Below are positions 44,396 through 53,200 of a stretch of 64,000 nt of DNA, piece after piece. Both the position numbers and the translations under genes were made by a program. Position 1 is the first letter of the stretch; each line of letters starts with the position of its first letter. The DNA is from Burkholderia cepacia. Lineage in GTDB: Bacteria; Pseudomonadota; Gammaproteobacteria; Burkholderiales; Burkholderiaceae. The stretch covers positions 1,922,001 to 1,986,000 of the forward strand of contig NZ_CP013443.1 in assembly GCF_001718835.1 (NCBI RefSeq). Direction: 5' to 3'. The notes beneath the pieces are model-generated. The model saw only the letters and a list, made by a program, of their open reading frames with translations. It did no database searches and was not told where the DNA came from.

Positions 44396-45004
44396 TCACT
44401 GTGTTGCGGAGCTTCCTTCCGTTGAACATTTCGGCGCAGGCGTGACTTTTACTGATTCGTCCAGTCCATGACCGTCAATGCGCCGAACCTCTAACCAACA
44501 ACTCTTCTTTCGCCAATCCAGAAAAATGTCGTAATCCTGACCGGGTTGCGGATTGAATGTAACCCATGGCGCAGAACAACTCCAATGATAATTTCCAAAG
44601 TCGTTATTGACCGACATACCAATCGCCAACGGCTTTTCGGCAGGCACAACATATTCCCGGATCATATTTTTGAACTGCAAACCATCTACTGCCATTGTCG
44701 GCCGAGGACTTTTTGGCATCCCGATCACGACGCTTCGCGATGAATATTTCATCGCGGACAAAAATCCATCTCCGACAACGACTGTTTTATCGTCCGATCC
44801 GAAACCATTCTTGTAACAGGATTCACCCGGACGGAATGCCGCGCCACCCGTGCCATTTCCAGTCAATATCCGAATTCGAGCCGACATTGCAGGGTCGTAG
44901 GTCGGATGTTCCGTGGTTACATAATGAGTCGGTGGTATGACAAGTGCGCAGCCTGTCAACATGGCAATGATGCTTAATCCGAGTGTTGTTATGATCGCCT
45001 TCAC
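44396..45004 (-). CDS. Lipoprotein downstream of the CDI transporter
   Basis: A 202-residue lipoprotein. The GTG at 45004 follows AGGAG and starts MKAIITTLGLSIIAMLTGC with lipobox MLTGC. The mature part is a beta-rich domain with scattered cysteines (ESCYKNGFG, WSCSAPW, KSCWLEV). It lies 41 bases behind bcpB on the same strand and shares its lower GC, so it is probably the last gene of the CDI operon. Burkholderia bcp loci often carry a lipoprotein gene (bcpO), but usually between bcpI and bcpB, and I cannot show homology to it. Confidence 0.75.
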   Translation of the reverse strand: MKAIITTLGLSIIAMLTGCALVIPPTHYVTTEHPTYDPAMSARIRILTGNGTGGAAFRPGESCYKNGFGSDDKTVVVGDGFLSAMKYSSRSVVIGMPKSPRPTMAVDGLQFKNMIREYVVPAEKPLAIGMSVNNDFGNYHWSCSAPWVTFNPQPGQDYDIFLDWRKKSCWLEVRRIDGHGLDESVKVTPAPKCSTEGSSATQ

Positions 45005-45045
45005 TGACCTATCTCCTTTTCTATGTTCATTCGATAACTGATAAA

Positions 45046-46779
45046 TCAAAATTGCGCCGTCACCTGAAATCCGACCGTCACACGCGCAGTCGGAAAGCCG
45101 GACGGCTTGTAGACCGGGGTCCCGGCAAACAGGTTGTAGCCATATCCACCGAAACGCGTCGCGACGCTGCCCTTCACGCCGATCACGGCGCCTGCCAGTT
45201 GCGTGCCGACCAGCGCGACCGGCTGCGGGCCCCATACATGGCCGTAGTCGAGTCCCGCGTAAAGGGCCTGCCCCGTCTGCCCGATCGGCGCCTGCAATTC
45301 GTTGCGCCAGTAGAAGCCGCGCGCCGCCGCGAGCATCGTCTCGCCGTCGAAGCCGCGCACCGTGTAGCGGCTGCCGATCGTCAGGTCGTCGATGTAGTGC
45401 AGCGTGTTGCCGGTGTATTGGCCGTGGAACGTGGTGACGTATCGGAACGGCTGCTGCGCAATCGCAAAAGGCGCAGATAGGTTTGCATCGACCACGGCCA
45501 TCTTGTAGCGGTACGTCGGACCGCCGCCGGCCGCGAGCACGTCGTCTTGCGCGCCGAATCCACCAACGCCCTGCCGGTACGCAAGCGTGCCGTCGAACTG
45601 TGCATTGCCGAAATAGTGGCGATCGGTCAGGCCGAGCTCGATGAACGTGTTGTTGCGGCGCTGCTGCGGGATTTCCGTGTCTTCGATGAAGCTCTGCCCG
45701 AACCGGCGCGACAAGCGGACATAGCCGCCGAATACGTCGTTCTGGCTACGCGCGAGCACGCGGGCGAGCTTGAAATCGATCGTCTTTGAATTACCGCTGG
45801 CGACGAACGTCTGGTTCACGCCAGCGATCTGCTGGTAGTACGTGTTCGTGTACGCTGAAAGCGTCGCCGTCCAGTAGCCCCATGGGATCGAATAAAAGCC
45901 GTTCCAGCCGTGCGAGCCGAGACGCTTGTCGCCAAATTCAAGGTCTTGACTCGCGCCAACGTTGAACACGTCGTTCAGCCCAAACGGATTGTCGATCCCG
46001 AGCGAAATATTGCCCTGCAATTTGCCGGTCGCGCGCGTGCCCGAGTTGTCGATCGACGCGACGACGGTCCACGGCTTGCCGCGCTTCACGTCGAGCACGA
46101 CGTCGCTTTCGCCAGGCACGTCGGCCGGCACGATCTGCATCGACACGTCCTGGCTCGACACGCGCTTCATCTGTTCCAGACCTTGCTCAAGGTCACGCAG
46201 ATTCAACAGTTCACCATCGCGCGTCGGAAACGCGGCTTTCCATGTGCCCCGCAGCTTTTCGTCAGCGAAATGCACGCGGCGAATCACACCGGGAATCAAC
46301 GACACTTTCAACGCGCCAGACGACAAATCCTGTTCGGGCAGCAGCACACGCGTCGTGATATAGCCACGCGACAAAATGTCTTGCGACAACGCCTTGACGA
46401 GAACATCAAGCCCCTGTTTGCCGACGCACTGTCCGATGTAGTGTTCGAGCCATTCACGCGCGAATGCGAAGCGATCCATCGGCAGCGCGGATGCACCCTT
46501 TGCTTTCACGCCATCCGGCAACGAGTCAGGCACGTCGACCACGAAACGATCAACGCGGAAGCATGGTGTTTCGGTTGGAAGTACCGGGTGGCCTGCACTT
46601 GCACCGACGCTCGAACGAACTCCCGGTGCGGAAACGGTTCGTTCACGCTCGCGTGCTTCTTCCTGCTGTCGAACCTGTTGGTCATTACCAACCGATTGAA
46701 CCGACTGTGCCATCGCGCAGGTCGATGCAAAAAGCAACGATCCGGCGATAAAGCCACCCCCTCGGATTTTCTTCTTCAT
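45046..46779 (-). CDS. bcpB: Two-partner secretion outer-membrane transporter (BcpB/CdiB)
   Basis: A 577-residue TpsB (ShlB/FhaC/HecB) protein. The signal peptide (MKKKIRGGGFIAGSLLFASTCAMA) and a short N-terminal helix precede two POTRA domains (about 70-220; CFRVDRFVVDVPDSLPDG and LIPGVIRRVHFADEKLRG). The rest is a 16-stranded barrel, including the conserved VRGFDGET motif in loop L6, ending in VTVGFQVTAQF. It exports the large BcpA protein to the cell surface. It lies downstream of bcpI on the same strand, in the Burkholderia order with immunity before transporter. Confidence 0.92.
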   Translation of the reverse strand: MKKKIRGGGFIAGSLLFASTCAMAQSVQSVGNDQQVRQQEEARERERTVSAPGVRSSVGASAGHPVLPTETPCFRVDRFVVDVPDSLPDGVKAKGASALPMDRFAFAREWLEHYIGQCVGKQGLDVLVKALSQDILSRGYITTRVLLPEQDLSSGALKVSLIPGVIRRVHFADEKLRGTWKAAFPTRDGELLNLRDLEQGLEQMKRVSSQDVSMQIVPADVPGESDVVLDVKRGKPWTVVASIDNSGTRATGKLQGNISLGIDNPFGLNDVFNVGASQDLEFGDKRLGSHGWNGFYSIPWGYWTATLSAYTNTYYQQIAGVNQTFVASGNSKTIDFKLARVLARSQNDVFGGYVRLSRRFGQSFIEDTEIPQQRRNNTFIELGLTDRHYFGNAQFDGTLAYRQGVGGFGAQDDVLAAGGGPTYRYKMAVVDANLSAPFAIAQQPFRYVTTFHGQYTGNTLHYIDDLTIGSRYTVRGFDGETMLAAARGFYWRNELQAPIGQTGQALYAGLDYGHVWGPQPVALVGTQLAGAVIGVKGSVATRFGGYGYNLFAGTPVYKPSGFPTARVTVGFQVTAQF

Positions 46780-46821
46780 GTATTTGATTCTCGATTACAC
46801 ATGCCCTGCGACAATCCGAAA

Positions 46822-46983
46822 TCAAAGCAGGATAACAATCGCACCGACCGCATGCACTAGTCGAAAAAGATGTTTGTGCAGCGCCGCGAACGGTAAAATC
46901 ACATTTATGAAGATCGCCGCCACTTTCACTGATCCAACAGTAGCAGCGATCGGATTAAGAAATGTCGCCAACCTCTTGATCAA
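46822..46983 (-). CDS. Candidate small hydrophobic protein between bcpI and bcpB
   Basis: A 53-codon frame begins with TTG immediately after the bcpI stop codon, with GGAAG about 9 bases upstream. It reads MIKRLATFLNPIAATVGSVK and continues with two hydrophobic stretches (about residues 12-35 and 41-53) separated by HKHLFRLVH. It has a clean TGA and fills the 204-base gap between bcpI and bcpB. The TTG start and small size keep confidence low. In bcp loci this position is often held by a small gene. Confidence 0.35.
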   Translation of the reverse strand: MIKRLATFLNPIAATVGSVKVAAIFINVILPFAALHKHLFRLVHAVGAIVILL

Positions 46984-47223
46984 CTATGCACACTTCCGCA
47001 ACTCATCTCTCGCGGAATTAACTACCCCCATAAAATCATCGAGACTGAATTTCATTTTTACACTGTCTGGCAGGATGTACAAATCAACCAAAAACTCAAT
47101 CTGCATACTGTCATTTCCGCCCTCCTTGTCGATAACGCACAGTCTTTGCCCTTCAAAGCTGATTTCTGCCGTAAGGTGCTCGTGATCCATGTCACTAACA
47201 AAATCAATATTAAATTTCGACAC
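46984..47223 (-). CDS. bcpI: Predicted CDI immunity protein BcpI
   Basis: A 79-residue acidic, cytoplasmic protein with no signal peptide, directly after the bcpA toxin end. The GTG at 47223 has AAGGTGA at good spacing, overlapping the region of the bcpA stop; a GTG at 47232 would add three residues. Position and size fit an immunity protein that binds the BcpA C-terminal toxin. It shows alternating strands and helices (AEISFEGQRLCVIDKEGG) but no known family. Lower GC is typical of exchangeable toxin/immunity pairs. The role is inferred from position. Confidence 0.8.
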   Translation of the reverse strand: MSKFNIDFVSDMDHEHLTAEISFEGQRLCVIDKEGGNDSMQIEFLVDLYILPDSVKMKFSLDDFMGVVNSARDELRKCA

Positions 47224-47233
47224 ACCATTCACC

Positions 47234-50200
47234 TTATTTCTTGGGGTCCAAAATCCCAGAAAACGAGCCGTCTGCATTAAATCGTATTCCTTGTCCGCTA
47301 GGCAAGCGGAATTCGACGCCTCCGCGAGAAAGTTCGGTCCGAGTCGTATTTGGATTATTCAGAACACTATTCACGAAATCGCTAGCCGCAGCATTCTTAT
47401 CTGCAATAGAGCCCGTGAGTGGTTCAAATGTTCCTCCTGGACGGCCAGCGTGCTTATCCCACGCTCTAGCCGCTGCTGATAAGCCAGAATCATTATAGGG
47501 TTGGTCCGCTGCCTTCTGATAGTCGCTTACTTTGACATCGCGAGCTTCACTTCCCGAGACCTGTGCATTGTCGCCGCCTCCACTGTTCAAAATTGCGTTC
47601 GGCGGTGTCCTACCCGCTGCGGTAAGCGCAGCATCAGCGGCTTGGCCTGCTGACGAATTCACCAGCACCGCGCCCTGACTCGTCGGGGGTTTACCACCGC
47701 CCATGCCAACGACTGCGCCTAATCCATTCGCGGCACCTTGGGCTGCCAAGGCGGCAGGTGACTCGGACATCTTCGCCTTAGCCCCAGCCTGCATCAGTCC
47801 GATGAACTGATCGATCAGCTTGCCAACCGAGTAATTGTCCATCGCCACCAACTGATCCGCTACTGCCTTGCCAACAGTTTTTTCAATCAGCTTACGTGCT
47901 TTGTCATTGTCCTTCGCTTCGCCAGCATCATTGCCCGCATTGTAGAGATTGACGTTCGATGCCGTCGCAGCGCCTGCGCTACCGCCAGCCAAGGCACCGG
48001 CCAGCCCTGAAAGAATGTTCGCACCGATGTTGCCAATCAGAGACGAACCCGTCGCGTTTCCAACGCTGTCGCTGAATGCTTTGGTCTGTTCAGCGAGCTT
48101 TGATGACAGACCTGCTCCCGCCGCGCCGCCAATTGCGCCGAATCCACCACCGCCAAGGCCGCCAATGAGTGCGCCGCCGCCCATTTGGAGCGCTGCACGC
48201 AAATCTCCCCCTTCGCGCCAATTGTTATAGTCCTTCAGGGCGGACACCATCCCTTCGATGTCGCCACTATCGGAGGCCGTCTGAGCAGCCTTAAGCGCAT
48301 CTGAACGCTTCATGTCGGCATAAGCCCCGATGCCTTGCGCAACGACCTGACCTGCCGCCTGCGTCGCATTCATCAGGTCAGCCTGCTGATCCAGCAGGTG
48401 TTGCACGTCCGGCGTCTTCGAAACGCTTCCGTTCAGATTCGACGTGTCGCGGTTCAGGTTCGCCACGTCCTGCGTTTGACCCGCCGCGTTCGTGATATTG
48501 ATCGCGCCCGCGCTGACGCCACTACGCGTGGTCGCATGCTCGTTGCCGCTGTCCGATTGCGAAATCATCGGCGTCACGCCACCCGAACCGCTGACCGATC
48601 CTGGCCCGATTGCCTTGCCGGTGACGCCGACGCCGGCACCTGCGCTGAGGCCGCTGCTGTCCGCGTTGTAGGTCGAATGGTTTTCGATATCGCGATACGT
48701 CAGCGTGCCTGTCGTCAGCGTGTTCTTCGACGGATCGGCCGTGCTGGAGATCGCCGCGCCCGCCAGGTCGGTATTACCCTTGACGTTCACGTTGAAGCCG
48801 CCTTCACCAGCCTGAATTCCGGCCTGTTCGTTCACCCCTGCGTAATCGCCGTTTGCGTTGCCGTGGGACGAACTGAAGCTGGCGCTGCCACCGCCCATCG
48901 TACTGACACTGATACCGCCGCCCACACTGCTTTGATGCGCGCTGCTGACGGTCGTGTCCTGCACGCTGCGCATGTTCAGGTTGCCGCCGACGTCGGCGGT
49001 AACAGTGCGACCGGATACGTTCGAGCCGATCACATTCGTATCGCCACCGCTGACGAGCGTCACGCTATTCGCTCCGGTCACATGCGAATTGTTCTGCATC
49101 GCCGCGTCGCTATTGCCGTCACCATGCGCACGCGACATCGACGCCGAAACCCCGATGCCATTCGTGCCGATCGATACGCCAACGCTGCTGCCCGACGACG
49201 AATTCGAACTGCGCGTCGAATCGGCGTTCGTCGTGTTTTGCAGATCAATCTGGTTCTTCGCGGCCAGCAGCACATCGTTGCCAGATACGTTCGAACCGGC
49301 AACCGTGATATTGCCGCTGCCCGGTGTTCCGTTACCCGTCGCAATCAACGCAGTCGTACCACCGGCCGTCACACTCGATCCGCGCTGCGTCGTCTGGTTT
49401 TCCGACGTGTCAAGACGGCTATGGCTCGATCCGACGCTGACTTGAATACCGATGCTCGGCGTACCGCCGCCGGCCAACGCGCCGCCGGTCAGTCCAGCCA
49501 CACCCATCGCAGCATTACCAGCTGCCGCAATCGCGTGCAGGGCTGTCGCACGGCTATCGCCGGCACCGCTCTTTGCTGCCTGCGCCTGTTGATACGCGCC
49601 ATTAATGGCGTCGCCGATGCTGCCCGACAAACCAAGCGTGACACCACTGCTGCTTGTCGTCTGGCTATGCGTCCTGTTTCCAGTATCGGTTGCGGAATCG
49701 ATGACGACATTTGCAGCCTTGCCCGTCAGGTCTTTTCCTGCAACCAGATCGCTTCCTGTCACGTGCAGGGAGTTTCCGGCGCTGATACTCAGGTTGCCGT
49801 TGATCGAGCCGACTGCGCTTGCATTGTTCGTGACGCTCGATGCCTGATCCGTAGTCGCGAGTTTGCTGTTGCCGAACGATACCGTCAGACCGCTCGTCAT
49901 CAATCCCGATTGCTGCTTCTGATAGTAGCTCGACGATTGCGTTGTATCTTGCGAAGTCTTGATATTGACATCGTGCACCGCATTCAGCGCTACATCGTTG
50001 GTACCGACGATCGTGCTGCCCGTGACGTTGATGTCTTTCCCGCTGACGATATTTACACCATCGGCCGAGATCGTACTGCCGCTGCTGATCGTCGTAGTCT
50101 GGTCGATTCCGCTTGCGATCTTCGTTCCGCTCAACACACCGCTACGGCTATGCGTTTCGTGCGAACTGTATTCGTGCGTCTCCGTCGCTGCACCGACGTT

Positions 50201-53200
50201 CACATCGCCGGCCGCCAGCAGGTTCGCGTTGCCCTTGTCGAGACTGATCGTGCTGCCGGAAAGCGTAATGTCCTTGCCCGACACGATATTGACCGTGTCG
50301 CCGCCTTTCAGCGTCGTGCCGGTCACGGTTTCATTCACCGCATGCAGGGTCGCTGCCGAACTGCGGCCACGACTGCTGCTGGAACTATTGCTGTCGATAG
50401 TGGACGTTGCGCTCGCCGCACCAAGCGACACATCGCCCTTCACGGCCACCGTGCCACCTTGCCCAAGATCGATCTGCGCGCCCTTCGCCGTCAGGTCGCC
50501 GCCGACGCCGATTTGCGACACGCCGCCGACCTTCACGGAACTGCCGACCGCCTGATTGACGTCCACGTCCGACACACCATTGGCGCGATGCACGACCGTG
50601 TGCTCGCCAGTCTGCTGCGCACCGAGATTCCAGTTGCCCCCGACCTGCATCCCCAAATTGCCGCCGACGTTCAGGTCTCCCGCGTTCTGCTGGAAATTCC
50701 CTCCAGTCACGATCGCCGCATTGCCTGCTACATCGATTTTCGCCTGCGGCCCGAGCGTCGTCGTGATGCGCGTTGCGCCCGTGTCGTTGACTTGCTTGAC
50801 GGTTTTCGTTGCGGTATCGAGAATCAGGTCTTTCCCGGCGTCCAGCTGCAAGCTACCCGCCTTCACGTTCGCGGATGTCAGATCGACGTCGCCCGTCGTC
50901 GTCAGCTTCATCAAGCCGCCGCTTTGCAGCGCGCCGAATGCGTTGTCGATCTGCTTGCCTTCCACCGACAGCGTATTCGCCGCCTTCATCGTGCCGCTGT
51001 TCGTGAACGTTTGTGCGTTCTTGAGATCGATGTCGTTCGCCGCGATCAGCGGACCATGCCAGTTTTCCTGACTGGCTTTTGCCAGATAGACGACCGGCAC
51101 CAAGACCGACTGTCCGCCAACGACGCGCGTCTCCATCAGGATCACGTTGCTCGTCAGTTGCGAAACCTGTTCAGGCGACAGGCTCATGCCGAGCGGAAGG
51201 CTGAGCGACTTCGACAGCGATGCACCGGCCGCCATCAGCGATTCGTACATCGACTGCGTATCCGTGTACGGTCCCAACACGGCCTTGCCCGTCAACGACG
51301 TAATTTCGTTGCGTACCAACTGCTGCTCGTAAAAGCCGTCGCCGAGCCGCTTCGGAATGTGCGTCAGGTCAACGCCGATCTGCTGGAAGAAATAATCGCT
51401 CGAAATGAAATTCTTTTGGTTCGTGAACGCCGGATTGGTCTCGATGACGTACGGTGCATTCGGCGCAGTGGTCGGCTTGAACAAGCCGCCTTGCGGAATG
51501 GTGAGGTTGTTCAGGACGTTGAGCGCAGTCGCACTCGCGATCACCGGATTGACCATCGTCGGTGTGGTGCCGTGCACCGCGCCGGAATTGACGGGCAACG
51601 ACTGACCGGCCACCAATCCAAGCGACGGAATCGACGCGTTGCCTGCGGTGTTGTTGAGGCTCACGCCCGTACCTGACAACGTGCCATTCGTGACGAGAGT
51701 CGATTGATAATCGGGAATCTTGAATTCCTTCACATCGGCCGGACCATTACATCCTTTATCGCAGAATGAATAGGTCCAGTCGTGTTCACTGTTGTCGTAG
51801 TTGTTGTAGTGATAATGCCCCGAATAAGTGACTGTCAGACTTGGCGCTTGCTGTCCCGATGCTTTCCAGCCGTCCGCATCGTAATTCGCAGGCATTTCGA
51901 TGCCATTGACAGCGGCAATATTGCTCCAATAGTTTTGAAGCGTGCCAACCGACGATGCTCCGAGTTTTCCGCCCGAAACAATTTGGCCAGCAGGACTGAT
52001 GTCTTTTACCGTATTTGCAGCCGCGACACCTGTATAGGTCGTGCGTTGATAGCGGCTATTCCATTGGCCTTCATGGGGTGGATCAATAAAGATGCCGCCG
52101 ATTTGCTTCCTCAATTGTTCGATGACAGAAGGATCAGCCTTTGCAAGATCAATCCCCGGAACATCATATGCGCCGTTGCATGCGTCCGTGAAATAGGCCG
52201 CGCAACCGGACATGCTGATGCCAAGCTGTTGCAGCCACGCCGGATCGACGTTGTTGGTATAGCCGGTCGTCGTCATCACGCGACGCGTGTTCGTCACCTG
52301 ATCGGCATGCAATTCCATATCACCGCCGGATTGGATCAACGCAGACTGGTTACGGATCAGTGCTGCATGCGTGTAATTCCCGTTCGCATCCTTGCCACCG
52401 GCCAACACGACCTTGCCCAAGCCGTAAATGGCCGTCTGCGCCATCGCGTCCGCCGCAGTCGTATCGTCACGGTTTTCGATATCCCGCGATAGCAGTTCGA
52501 GCGTGCCGTTGCTATCCGATGCGCCAATCAACGCGGTCGGACCGATGTTCGACAGTGTGCTGTCGGCAACGAGCGAAGCACTGCCCCCGACCATCACGCC
52601 GGTATTCGTCAGCGTATTCGAATGCGTTTTCAGCAGATTCCCGGCCGCGATTGCGCCGCTGTTCACGATATCGCCTGCGTGGATGGACAGGTTGTTGACC
52701 GATTGCAGGCCCGCACTGTTGGTGAACGTGCCGGGCAACGTGAACGCGAGATCATGACCCGCGCTGAATTGGTATGCCGGCGTGCTCGAAAAATCGCCCT
52801 GCAGATTCAGCGACGCATCATGGGCCGCACTGTACGTGCCGCCACCAAGCAGCGTGCTGGCCGATACCGACAAGTCGTGCGTCGCACCGATTTTCCCGTT
52901 CGTGTTCGTAATCGCGCCGGTCGTTGCGATGTCGACATTGCCATCGGCGACGTTGCCGATTTTGCTATCGGTGTTGTCGAGCGTATCGCTACGCACCTGA
53001 ACGTTCGCCCCGCTCATCTGCGCTCCATTCGTATTGACGATCGAAGCAGCTTGCGCGGTCACGTCACCGTTACCGGTGATCGTGCCTGCGCTGTTGAGCA
53101 GTTGACTGCCGCCTTGTACCGATGTCGCGCCGGTCCCAAAATCCGCAATCAGCCCGCCCGAATTCTGAATCGTTGCTGCGTGTACATTCAGCATGCTCGT

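Noticed and set aside
48335..51676. Long open frame of 1113 codons on the strand opposite bcpA
   Set aside because: It mirrors the repetitive, codon-biased bcpA gene, is Arg-rich without domains, and has no ribosome site; it is an antisense shadow.
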